Shown piece by piece: positions 1-8,854 of a stretch of DNA of 64,000 bases; positions within the stretch are counted from its first letter, which is position 1, and each line of letters starts with the position of its first letter. The notes beneath the pieces are model-generated. The model saw only the letters and a program-made list of their open reading frames with translations. It searched no databases and was not told the origin of the DNA. Source of the stretch: UBA5072 sp963822145. Its GTDB lineage: Bacteria; Bacteroidota; Bacteroidia; Bacteroidales; UBA10428. Where the stretch lies: NCBI GenBank assembly GCA_963822145.1, contig CAWGGG010000004.1, positions 62,001-126,000 of the forward strand, written 5' to 3'. Both the position numbers and the translations under genes were made by a program.

Positions 1-173
1 CCCGACCCGGAGATTTACCCCTCCAGGTTAAAGTTTGCTTATTATGACATTTTATTCGAATGTAAAGCCAGTTTATTCATGTTGTTCATCTGTTGGTACA
101 GTTTATTTTATAAGGCCTCCGGACGGTATTGTTTTTGAAATACAGTTACAGTAAACATGTAAAAAGCAGAGCC

Positions 174-446
174 ATGGACAGAAAAGAGTTTATTTATAAA
201 AGCGCCGGCATGATCATTTTGGGCGGGGCTGCCCTGGTTGGCTGCCCAGCGCAGCAAAATGACAGCAGGAAAAAATTTAAGGTTATCACTCAACGTTGTG
301 ACGGATGCGGCCATTGTTATCGTTCATGCCGCGATAATGCCCTCAGACAGGAGAACAGAAAAGCTTACATTGATGTGCAGAAATGCAAAGGTTGTGGTGA
401 ATGTACCCGCTTTTGCAGGCGTATGGCTATTGTGGAGATGGGTTGA
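174..446 (+). CDS. Small 2x[4Fe-4S] ferredoxin-like lipoprotein
   Basis: A 90-residue protein with two cysteine clusters, CDGCGHCYRSC (about residues 43-53) and CKGCGECTRFC (about 73-83). Each has the C-x2-C-x2-C-x3-C spacing of bacterial 4Fe-4S ferredoxins. The N-terminus is DRKEF, then a hydrophobic stretch, then LVGC. It resembles a short export signal ending in a lipobox, so the protein may be membrane-anchored outside the cytoplasm. I chose the ATG at 174 because the in-frame extension to 129 carries no signal-like sequence. No redox partner is encoded nearby, so the electron donor and acceptor are unknown. Sure of the iron-sulfur fold, unsure of location and role. Confidence 0.75.
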   Translation: MDRKEFIYKSAGMIILGGAALVGCPAQQNDSRKKFKVITQRCDGCGHCYRSCRDNALRQENRKAYIDVQKCKGCGECTRFCRRMAIVEMG

Positions 447-534
447 TACTTGATAGTAATTGAAATAAAGTGAAAAGGTGGTTTCCGGATTCTTATTCAC
501 TGTTCCATCTTTTCACTTTTTCACTGAACACGGT

Positions 535-2965
535 TTACTCATACTTCAACGCCTCCACGGGATTGATCCTGGCTGCCCGTAATGATTGGTATAATACCAC
601 AGTAAGTGCTATGATCAATCCAATGCATGTTGAGAGCAGGAATATCCATGGGATTGATGCTGGTTCTGTAAGTAAAGTTTTGCAGCCATCTGTGCATGAT
701 GTAATATACAACAGGCCAGGCAATTACTGAAGAAACAGTGATCAATACTATGGTCTCCCGTGATAATAACCTGAGTATTACCGGTACTGATGCGCCATGA
801 ACCTTACGTATTCCGATTTCCTTTGTACGTTTTAATGCCGTGAAGGCACTCAATCCAAGCAATCCCAGACAGGTTACAAAAATTGAAAGAACGGAGAAAG
901 CGGAAAAGATTCTTCCGGCTTTGATCTCCGCGCGATACAGATTGTCGAAATTGTCGTCCAGAAAGAAATACTCGATGGCTTGTTCCGGGATGAAACTGTT
1001 CCATGTTTTTTCAATTTGTTGCATGGTATGTTCAATATTTACATTTTCCAGTTTAATAAGGGTATACTGTTGCGAATTATCAGTGTTTAGACCGATCAGC
1101 ATGGGCTCAATTTTCTGGTGAAGTGTTTTATAGTTTACATCCTCAAATACACCAATAATCTCGCGTACATCCTGCCCTCCCGTGTCGTTGGGTGCCAATA
1201 GTCTTGTACCAATGGGCTGCCTTAGTCCAAGGGCTAATGACTGCTTTTTCATTGACCAGGATTGCCTGGTAGTCCGATGGAAATTCCCTGGAAAATACTC
1301 TTCCTTCTTTTACTTTGATACCCAGGGTATTGATAAAATCATGATCGCCATTTACCATCTCAAAATTATACAGCTTCATGAGCGAGTCACCCTGAATTTG
1401 CAGCGCTGATACACCGAATCCCTCACCCGGAATTGTCCATGAACGGCTTGCATTTTTTACACCCGGTATTTGTAACACCTGTTGCCGGAAAGATTCCGCT
1501 TGCTCGCCCAGGTCCCCGGTATTTCTAAGTACTAGTATATTTTCTTTGTTAAACCCCAGTTCTTTGTTGCGAATGAACCTGTTCTGCGAAGAAACAATGA
1601 ATGTACTGATCAGGAGGATGATGGTAATGGTAAATTGAACAACAACAAGTACAGCACGAAGTTGAATTTTACCTGATTCCGTTATGTATTTTCGACTGGA
1701 TGATTTCAGCCGGTCTGAATGAGGAAAGATAAAAGGCCGGATAACTGCCTGATAATATTCCAACGAGAAGGGTGAGGGCAACTAGTGCCGGGATGGCATA
1801 CCAGTAACTCAGATAGCCGATCTCAAGATTCTTCCCGGTGAACAGCTTGAAAGAGGGTAATATGAGTTCCACCATGGTCAGGGCAAGGGTAACGGCGATG
1901 ATGGTAATGGTCATCGATTCGGCCAGGAACTGCCGGATGAGTTGCCCGCGTGTAGATCCAACCACCTTTCTGATGCCTACTTCTTTTGACCGGAAAGCAT
2001 ATTTCGCAGTGGAAAGATTCATAAAATTAATACAGGCAATAAAGAGCAGGAAAACTGCTACAATGGAGAAGAAATATATATACACCTTGTTCGTGCCTTG
2101 TTCATATCCCAACCGGAATTCCGAATCGAGATGCATATCAGCAAGGGGCTGGAGCAGATACTTGTATTTATTCCCGGATGCTTCAAAATCCTTATAATTG
2201 GTTTCTTTGATGCGAAGAAACTGATGGACCTGAGGGATCACATATTTGTCCATCATCAGCACAAGCTTTGTCTCCAGCGAGTCAGCCGGATAATCCTCAG
2301 GCAATTGTATGTAGGTTTCTACATTCAGCATAAGCCATATTTCACTTTTACTGAACTCAAGGGTGTTTAATGAGGCCAGGTAATCAAACCTGAAATGGGT
2401 GTTATCAGGAACGTTTCTGGCCACTCCTGTCACCTGAAGGACTTGATCACTATCGATGATGATGTTTTTCCCGACAGGATCATTGTTCCCGAAGAGTTTT
2501 AAGGCAATTTCTTCGGTTAGGATTACAGCAGTTCGGATTTTGCAATGCTGTTTTCGGATCGCCTTTCAGCAGAGGAAAATTGAACATTTCCAGGAAATTC
2601 GGATCCGCATAAAAGAATTTCTTTTCGTGGTAGGTAACCTGGTTGGAAGTTACTTTCCTTTCTTCAGGAAAGTAAAACCTGGTTGCATCCATGATCTCGG
2701 GGAATTCCTCCTTGAATACCCTTGCCTGAGGCGGGGCGCTTACTGAAACGGATATATCCTTTCCTTCCAGGCGGGCCTTGGTGTTGACACGATAGATTCC
2801 GCCGGCATTTTGGTGGAACCTGTCATAACTCAGTTCATGCCGGACATACATCATGATCAGGATACTTCCTGCAATTCCAATGGAAAGGCCAAGCAAGTTT
2901 AGAATCAGGAAAACCTTGTCTCTTAACAGGTTTCTCAGTGTGACGAGCAGAAAGTTTTTAATCAT
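535..2965 (-). pseudogene. ABC transporter permease (MacB/FtsX type), frameshifted
   Basis: Read through frameshifts this is one permease of about 805 residues. It has an N-terminal membrane helix (NLLGLSIGIAGSILIMMYV), a MacB-type periplasmic domain, a central helix block containing KEVGIRKVVGSTRGQLIRQF, a second periplasmic domain, a second block with KEIGIRKVHGASVPVILRL, and the C-terminus INPVEALKYE usual for these Bacteroidetes export permeases. The reading frame changes near 2530, 1685, 1235 and 655, each explained by a single extra base. Conserved residues continue on both sides of every break. No ATPase gene lies in the window. The divergent sigma-54 regulator and kinase probably control it. 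It is either recently decayed or an assembly artefact. Confidence 0.8.
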
Positions 2966-3067
2966 GGCTTTAATTCACTTACAGTTTTGCTGGAATGCCA
3001 ATAGTTATGCCATTTTAGTACAACTGGATTTAAATAAGCGAAATACATTTGGAAAATATATATCGAA

Positions 3068-3128
3068 GTGTGCAAAATTTTCACAACATTCTAGTCATTT
3101 TTGCACAATTTTAAATAGATTTGCACAC
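3068..3128. promoter_or_regulatory. Three phased TGTGCAAA/TTTGCACA elements in a divergent gap
   Basis: The 178-base gap between the permease start and the response regulator start holds TGTGCAAA at 3069-3076 and TTTGCACA at 3100-3107 and 3120-3127. The first is the inverted complement of the other two. Their centres are 31 and 20 bases apart, close to three and two helical turns. This fits binding sites for a dimeric activator, plausibly the adjacent sigma-54 response regulator. I found no convincing TGGCAC-N5-TTGCA sigma-54 promoter in the gap. Confidence 0.5.
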
Positions 3129-3143
3129 TTCACCCCCCGTAAA

Positions 3144-4520
3144 ATGAAAAAAAAGGGAAAGATTCTTATTATTGATGACAATGAAGAAATACTCGTAGCC
3201 TTACGGCTTCAGCTGTACAGGGTATTTTGAAACTGTGGTGACCGAGAAAAAGCCTGAAATGATCCCTGCCCTGATTACCAAGGAGAACTTTGACATCATC
3301 ATCCTTGATATGAATTTCAAGGCCGGAATAAATACCGGCAATGAAGGTATTTTCTGGATGAACAAGATCCTGGCCATTGATCCGGCCATTTCTGTGGTCT
3401 TTATTACTGCTTATGCAGGTATCGAACTTGCTGTTAAGGCGATTCAGCAAGGTGCTGCGGATTTTATTGAAAAGCCCTGGGACGATGATAAAATGCTGGC
3501 TGCTGTTTTTAAGGCATGGGAATTGCGCAGGTCAAAGCTCGAGATTAACAATCTGCGTGAGAAGCAGCATCACCTCAGTGAAAAGATCGATAACCAGTAC
3601 GAATTCTTCATGGGAAAATCTGCCCATCATGGAGAACATTTATAGAACCATCGACAAAGTGGCTGTATACAGATGCCAGTGTGCTGATTCTTGGGGAGAA
3701 CGGAACAGGCAAGGAGGTCATCGCCCGGGAAATTCACCGGAGATCGGCCCGTTCCAAAGAGGTCTTTATCGGGGTGGATCTGGGTTCATTGAGCAATACA
3801 TTGTTTGAAAGTGAACTTTTCGGGCATATGAAGGGTGCTTTCACCGATGCGAAGGAGGACAGGCCCGGCAGGTTTGAAATAGCCTCAGGAGGCACCTTGT
3901 TCCTCGATGAGATCGGAAACCTCCGCAATCTTTCCAGTCCAAACTGCTTACCGTGCTGCAGAAACACGAAGTTACTCGAATAGGATCAAACCGTTCGTTT
4001 CCCATTGATATCAGATTGATATCAGCCACGAATAAACCTGTTTATGAACAGGCTGAGCAGGGTATTTTCAGGGAGGACTTGCTCTACAGGATCAACACCA
4101 TCCAGACTGGAGATACCGCCGCTTGCGTGACAGAAAGGAGGATATTCCCATTGCTGTTGAATTATTTCCTGGAGAAGTTACGCGGTTAAATATGGTAAAT
4201 CAGGGTTTCAGCCTGACAAGGCTGCCATGGATAAACTGCTTCAATACAGATGGCCGGGAAATATCAGGGAATTGCAGCATATGGCTGAAAAGGCTGTTAT
4301 TCTGGGCGAAGGTAAAGTGCTGCATACGGATGACTTCTTTTTCGGAGCCCGGTCGCTGATGCAGGAATCGCTTGCAGAAATCCTGAATCTTGAACACCTC
4401 GAGAAAGAGGCAATCAGAAAAGCTGTTGATAAAGCCAGGGGAAACATAACCAGGGCGGTGAAGGAACTGGGGATCTCACGCAGGGCTTTCTATTATAAAC
4501 TCAGAAAGTATGATATTTAA
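3144..4520 (+). pseudogene. Sigma-54-dependent response regulator (NtrC/AtoC type), multiply frameshifted
   Basis: Pieced across frames this is a full NtrC-type regulator. The receiver has ILIIDDNEE, phosphoacceptor-like IIILDMNF, FITAYAG and the conserved Lys in IEKPW. The AAA+ domain has Walker A GENGTGKEV, ESELFGHMKGAFTDA (the GAFTGA loop variant GAFTDA), Walker B GGTLFLDEIGN, RLISATNKP and RWPGNIRELQ. The Fis-type helix-turn-helix is at the end (AVKELGISRRAFYYKLRKY). Frame breaks lie near 3225, 3635, 3665, 3925, 4105-4125 and 4165, mostly single-base changes in or beside short homopolymers. Its 3' end overlaps the kinase start by 11 bases, the usual two-component arrangement. Decay or sequencing error cannot be separated from sequence alone. 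Confidence 0.85.
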
Positions 4521-5859
4521 GCGTTTTTTATGGCGGGTAATTATCCTGGTTATATTGATATCCCTCGCAGGTTTACTGGTGGTATGGTCATTTTCAATAG
4601 AAGGCCTTGCCGTGGCGAGATTTTCCTTTATCATGATCTGGTTGTTGCTGATAGTGGGTCTGATTTATTATGTCACCAGGACCAACCGGACACTAAAGAC
4701 CTTTATGGAATCACTCAAGTACCTCGATTCAGTAAGATTACAGAAAGGCAAAGGGAGATCCTTTGAAGAACTTGATAGACTTTATAACGAAATTCTGGGG
4801 GTGTTTCAAAAGGTTGAAGTGGAAAAAGAAACAGACAGACAATATTTCCGGAATATTATTGATCATGCTGGCGTAGGTATCCTGACTTTCAATGAAGCGG
4901 GGGAGGTGGAAATCATGAATGCAGCATTCTTGAAATTGTTGGGAATAAGGACATTGACGAACATCAGCGGACTGTCTGTCGCTTCGGCACAACTTCCTGA
5001 ACTGCTGGCCGGACTCAAACCAGGTTACCAGAAACTTATGAGGATCAAAATTAACCATGAAACGGTTGGATTGTCATTAAGAATTGCCGCATTCAGGTTA
5101 CAGGAGAGAACAGTGCGTCTGGCTTTTTTACAGAACATACAGCATGAGCTTGAAGAAGAAGAACTGGATGCCTGGCAGAAACTGATCCGGGTACTCACGC
5201 ATGAGATCATGAACTCTGTCACGCCTGTTAATTCTCTCACCAATACGATCATCAGGATGTTTGAACAGGAAGGCAGGCCTAAAGAACCCGGAGAAATTGA
5301 TGAAACTACCCTGAAGAATGCATTGGAAGGGCTTCATTCCATTGAAAAAAGAAACAAAGGTCTGATCAGTTTTGTGCAATCTTACCGTAGCCTAACCAGG
5401 ATACAGAAACCAGCGTTCTCTGATATTGATGTAAACGAACTCTTTGAAAGAGTGGTTTCTTTGATCCGTCATGATTTAGAATCACAGGGCATAAAATTTG
5501 CCATAAATGTTCATGGGGGCGACTTGCACCTGAATGCTGATGAAAAACTGCTGGAACAGGTATTGATTAATCTAATCAACAATGCAGTTTTTGCTGTTCA
5601 GAGCATTCCGGAGCCTCTGATTTATCTTTTGGCCAGAGCGGTTCAAGAACAGCTGGTTATTGAATTGGGGGACAACGGCTCGGGCATACCCGAGGAGATC
5701 ATCGGCAATATCTTCATTCCATTTTATACCACCAAACCCCATGGATCCGGCATTGGCCTGAGTCTCAGCCGTCAGATTATGCGGGTGCACGGGGGAAGCA
5801 TTTCGGTACGGTCAAAACCGGGGGAAACGATTTTTTCGTTGCGGTTTCCCATGCGGTGA
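4510..5859 (+). CDS. Sensor histidine kinase (NtrY-like, two TM helices and PAS)
   Basis: 449 residues and intact, unlike its partner. Two membrane helices (about 8-28 and 37-55) with almost no periplasmic loop are followed by a linker helix, a PAS-like segment (about 113-200, FRNIIDHAGVGILTF) and the phosphoacceptor box LTHEIMNS with His231. The ATPase domain follows: N box LINNAV around 355-360, G1 GDNGSGIP at 387-394, F box IFIPFYTTKP and G2 GSGIGLSLS. The short extracytoplasmic part suggests sensing in the membrane or cytoplasm. The ATG overlaps the regulator's stop region, implying coupled translation. The probable output is the sigma-54 regulator and the divergent ABC permease. Confidence 0.9.
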   Translation: MIFKRFLWRVIILVILISLAGLLVVWSFSIEGLAVARFSFIMIWLLLIVGLIYYVTRTNRTLKTFMESLKYLDSVRLQKGKGRSFEELDRLYNEILGVFQKVEVEKETDRQYFRNIIDHAGVGILTFNEAGEVEIMNAAFLKLLGIRTLTNISGLSVASAQLPELLAGLKPGYQKLMRIKINHETVGLSLRIAAFRLQERTVRLAFLQNIQHELEEEELDAWQKLIRVLTHEIMNSVTPVNSLTNTIIRMFEQEGRPKEPGEIDETTLKNALEGLHSIEKRNKGLISFVQSYRSLTRIQKPAFSDIDVNELFERVVSLIRHDLESQGIKFAINVHGGDLHLNADEKLLEQVLINLINNAVFAVQSIPEPLIYLLARAVQEQLVIELGDNGSGIPEEIIGNIFIPFYTTKPHGSGIGLSLSRQIMRVHGGSISVRSKPGETIFSLRFPMR

Positions 5860-5860
5860 A

Positions 5861-5968
5861 AAGGGACGAGGGACAAGGGACCAGGGACAAGCAAGAATTG
5901 AGCAGGGGCAAGGAGCATGCCCAACACCCAATTCCCCTGACTTGCTAGTCCCTCGTCCCTGGTCCCTA
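5861..5968. repeat. Inverted repeat built of GGGACNAGGGAC heptads
   Basis: The left arm (about 5861-5895) is a run of GGGAC(A/G)A and GGGACC units ending in AGCAAG. The right arm (about 5940-5968) is the approximate reverse complement, beginning CTTGCTAGTCCCTCG. An inner CAGGGG/CCCCTG pair nests inside. The element fills the gap between the convergent kinase and GH26 genes and could fold as a long hairpin acting as a two-way terminator. The same heptad recurs near 7890 and 30190. Confidence 0.7.
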
Positions 5969-7057
5969 TTGTATGTCTTTCAGGAACAACGTATGCGGAT
6001 CGTGATAAAACTTCATGAAATCAGCTTTAAACTGCGCATTCTTTCCAGATGGTGCTGCATACGGGGAGTCTTCCGGTACCGCACGGGGATTATAGGTATT
6101 TCTCCAGTTCAGCACATAGGATACAGGGTACTTTTTAAGTACGTTTAAGAGGGATTCTGAGAACCAGTTGGGTCCAATGCCACCACATTCGCTCAGGGCA
6201 GACAACTTGTTCTTCGACTGAGCGGTTTTTGAAACGAAACCCAGGGCATTGTCCAGTTCGCCAAAATATGCAGATCCACGGTCATACATATCCAGCGAAA
6301 GCATATCGATGTATTCATCACCCGGGTAACCCTCCAGGTATTCATCAAGGGTCAGCACACGGTCGGTATTGTATGCATAGAGAATGTTATGAAGTCCCTT
6401 CGTACGCATGTAATTCACCGTATATTGCCACAACTGGATGTATTCTTCCTTGGTGCAGAGTGTTTTGCCCCACCAGAAAAAGCTTCCGGAGTGTTCATGC
6501 CATGGCCTGAAAATAAATGGGATCAGGGTCCCCTGATCGTCTGTCAGTGTCAGGAAGTAATCAGCCAGCAAATTGAGCCAGCTGTTGAATTTAGCGTGAT
6601 TGGCGCCCTTTGGCAGAATGGAAGTGACCACCTCTTTGGAACTTACATCCCAGGCTGATTTTCCGGTCAACGGATTGTCAAGATGCCAGCTAATGGTGAT
6701 GATCCCATTCCGTTGGTGAAAGATCCTTACCTGATCGCGGATCTGTGAGAAGGAAACGGAATCAAGACTGCGTTCATGACCGAGTTCCAGGTGGCCCAGT
6801 TCAAAACCAGCCACAGCCGGGTAATCGCCGGTAAGATCCTTAATATCGGACCGGTCCTTTTCATACCACCAGGTAAATCCATACATCAGGTCATCCTGGT
6901 GCCCGTACATGACCCCTTTCTGTTGCAGTTCCATAAGACGAGCAAACAACTTTCTGGCCTCCGGCGTAGCCTGGGGGTCTGCAGGCAGACCAACTTTTGA
7001 TTGCGCATGAGTCGCCATTGCCCAAATAATCATTAAAGCCGAAACCCATGTTTTCAT
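5966..7057 (-). CDS. Glycoside hydrolase family 26 beta-mannanase
   Basis: 363 residues with an N-terminal signal peptide (SALMIIWAMATHAQS), so probably exported. The TIM barrel shows GH26 hallmarks: MYGHQDD near residue 49, ISWHLDNP near 122, the acid/base Glu188 in FRPWHEHSGSFFWWG and the nucleophile Glu290 in ALSECGG. The family cleaves internal beta-1,4-mannosidic bonds. The start is set at the ATG at 7057 because it gives a clean signal peptide; the upstream extension to 7129 does not. The gene stands alone between convergent and divergent neighbours, with no SusC/SusD. The stop codon lies inside the heptad repeat. Confidence 0.9.
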   Translation of the reverse strand: MKTWVSALMIIWAMATHAQSKVGLPADPQATPEARKLFARLMELQQKGVMYGHQDDLMYGFTWWYEKDRSDIKDLTGDYPAVAGFELGHLELGHERSLDSVSFSQIRDQVRIFHQRNGIITISWHLDNPLTGKSAWDVSSKEVVTSILPKGANHAKFNSWLNLLADYFLTLTDDQGTLIPFIFRPWHEHSGSFFWWGKTLCTKEEYIQLWQYTVNYMRTKGLHNILYAYNTDRVLTLDEYLEGYPGDEYIDMLSLDMYDRGSAYFGELDNALGFVSKTAQSKNKLSALSECGGIGPNWFSESLLNVLKKYPVSYVLNWRNTYNPRAVPEDSPYAAPSGKNAQFKADFMKFYHDPHTLFLKDIQ

Positions 7058-7228
7058 GTATAATTGTATTAAAAGGTTATTATTTACCGCTGTAATCCGA
7101 TCATTGTTTAAAATTAAAACAGTTTTCAATCCTATGTGTTATATAGACAGAAAATGTTATGAAATGTCCAAATCGTACCATAGGAAAAATGGTTACCTTG
7201 AGACAAAATTCAGTAATTATATTCATGT

Positions 7229-7936
7229 ATGAACATAAAAGCCATAATAACAGGTTCGACCGGAATGGTTGGAAAAGGTGTTTTACTGGAATGCCTTCAG
7301 TCGCCCCTGGTGGATGCAGTGCTGGTAATCAACCGCAGTTCGCTGGGGATGAGCCATCCGAAGCTCCGGGAAATTCTCCATGGTGATTTTTTCAATCTTG
7401 GTTCAATCAGGAACGAACTGGCTGGCTTCAATGCCTGTTTTTTCTGTCTTGGCGTTACTTCTGCAGGCATGGCGGAAAAGGACTATCGCCGTCTGACATA
7501 CGACCTCACCCTGAATGTGGCAATCAACTTAAGGGAACTGAATCCCGGCATGACCTTTTGTTACATTTCAGGAGCCGGAACCGATGGCTCAGAAAAAGGG
7601 AAAGTCATGTGGGCGAGGGTAAAGGGAAAGACAGAAAATGATCTGCTGGGATTGGGCTTTAAGGACGCCTACATGTTCCGGCCGGGCTTCATCAGGCCGG
7701 GTAAGGGTATCAGGTCAAAAACCCCCCTTTACAATGCGTTGTATGTGCTATTGTCCCCGTTGTTTCCCCTGATCATGAAATTCCCAAAATACGCCACCAG
7801 TTCAGAAACATTGTCGAGGGCGATGATTCAGGTGGCCTCGGAGGGGTATGAGAAAAAAGTGCTGGAAAGCATTGACATCAATGAAATAGGGACAAGGGAC
7901 GAGGGACAGGGGACTATAAATCACCTCATCACTTAA
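7229..7936 (+). CDS. NAD(P)-binding Rossmann protein (atypical SDR / TIP30-like)
   Basis: 235 residues. It begins with a Rossmann dinucleotide-binding motif, TGSTGMVGKGVLLE (about residues 8-21), then VINRSS, FFCLGVTSAGM and CYISGAGTDGSEKGK. This is the layout of NAD(P)H-binding HTATIP2/TIP30-like or epimerase-like proteins. The substrate is unknown. The last 15 or so residues (GTRDEGQGTINHLIT) are encoded by the GGGACAA heptad and the ATCACTT repeat, so the natural C-terminus appears to have been overwritten by repeat DNA. Conserved residues end near IDINEI. Confidence 0.75.
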   Translation: MNIKAIITGSTGMVGKGVLLECLQSPLVDAVLVINRSSLGMSHPKLREILHGDFFNLGSIRNELAGFNACFFCLGVTSAGMAEKDYRRLTYDLTLNVAINLRELNPGMTFCYISGAGTDGSEKGKVMWARVKGKTENDLLGLGFKDAYMFRPGFIRPGKGIRSKTPLYNALYVLLSPLFPLIMKFPKYATSSETLSRAMIQVASEGYEKKVLESIDINEIGTRDEGQGTINHLIT

Positions 7937-7995
7937 TCACCTCATCACTTAATCACCTCATCACTTCATCACCTCATCACTTCATCACTTCACCA
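7888..7995. repeat. Heptad plus ATCACTTAATCACCTC tandem repeat
   Basis: Positions 7889-7912 hold GGGACAA/GGGACGA/GGGACAGG units. Positions 7918-7993 hold about nine copies of an eight-base unit alternating ATCACTTA or ATCACTTC with ATCACCTC. The array covers the last codons of the upstream Rossmann gene and supplies the stop codon of the convergent aquaporin gene at 7985. Confidence 0.8.
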
Positions 7996-8692
7996 CCAAA
8001 TACACCCCTGCCGCCAGCAAAGCACCTGCCACAGGTCCTACCACCGGCACCCACGCATATTTCAGATCGAAACCGGCCTTGGGTTTTATGGGCAGGATGG
8101 CATGCATGATACGTGGACCGAGGTCACGGGCAGGATTAATGGCATATCCCGTAGGCCCGCCCATGGAAAGGCCAAGTCCTAACACCACCAGCGCAACCGG
8201 TAAAGCGTTCAGTGCGCCCAATCCTACATCGGGAGCAGCCATGTAAAGCACAGCCAGCGTCAGTACAAATGTTCCGATTGCTTCGGTCAGTATATTATCG
8301 AAGTAACTTCTGATATTGGGTGCTGTGCAGAATATAGCCTGCATGGCGGCAGCATCACTTGTGGATTCAAAATGCTTGCGGTAGGCTATCCACACGAGTA
8401 AAGAACCCAACATGGCCCCGATGAATTGAGCGATAATATAAGGCACTACTTTGGCCATGGAAAACTTGCCAACAGCAGCAAGCGCCAGCGTTATGGCAGG
8501 ATTAAGATGCGCACCACTGTACTGGGCTGAAATTTCAACACCAGTATAAACACCCACGGCCCATCCGAAGGTGATAACGATCCAGCCGCTGTTATTGCCC
8601 TTGGTTTTGTTCAACAATACATTCGCTACTACACCGCCTCCAAATATGAGGATGATGGCGGTTCCGGTCAGTTCTGCTAAAAAGGGGGACAT
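7985..8692 (-). CDS. glpF: Glycerol uptake facilitator (aquaglyceroporin)
   Basis: 235 residues, a six-helix MIP-family channel with both half-helix motifs: NPA at 64-66 (GAHLNPAITL) and NPARD at 186-190 (YAINPARDLGPR). The Asp after NPAR marks glycerol facilitators rather than water-only aquaporins. It would let glycerol diffuse through the inner membrane, to be trapped by the glycerol kinase encoded immediately upstream on the same strand. It is last in glpD-glpK-glpF, separated from glpK by a 160-base repeat. The stop codon lies in an ATCACTT array. Confidence 0.92.
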   Translation of the reverse strand: MSPFLAELTGTAIILIFGGGVVANVLLNKTKGNNSGWIVITFGWAVGVYTGVEISAQYSGAHLNPAITLALAAVGKFSMAKVVPYIIAQFIGAMLGSLLVWIAYRKHFESTSDAAAMQAIFCTAPNIRSYFDNILTEAIGTFVLTLAVLYMAAPDVGLGALNALPVALVVLGLGLSMGGPTGYAINPARDLGPRIMHAILPIKPKAGFDLKYAWVPVVGPVAGALLAAGVYLVVK

Positions 8693-8695
8693 GAT

Positions 8696-8845
8696 GGTTG
8701 TTAGTTGTTAGTTGTTAGTTGTTAGTTGTTAGTTGTTGTGGTTGTTGTGAGTTGTGGTTGTTGTGAGTTGTAAGGACTGTGGCTTAACAAGCACAACAAT
8801 CACAACAATCACAACAATCACAACAATCACAACTCACAACAATTA
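8696..8845. repeat. Opposed TTGTTAG and CACAACAAT arrays between glpK and glpF
   Basis: On the plus strand, 8698-8770 carries TTGTTAG heptads followed by GTTGTTGTG units. 8790-8845 carries five or so copies of the nine-base unit CACAACAAT. The two halves are nearly complementary, so a transcript of the glp operon could fold them into a long imperfect hairpin between the two genes. The nine-base unit reappears, inverted, near 30080-30178. Confidence 0.8.
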
Positions 8846-8854
8846 TAAACATCA

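Noticed and set aside
3144..3230. Short receiver fragment as an independent small protein
   Set aside because: It is the start of the frameshifted regulator; restoring one base continues the receiver domain.
8696..8845. Possible CRISPR array
   Set aside because: Units are 7-9 bases, directly adjacent and without unique spacers; no cas genes nearby.
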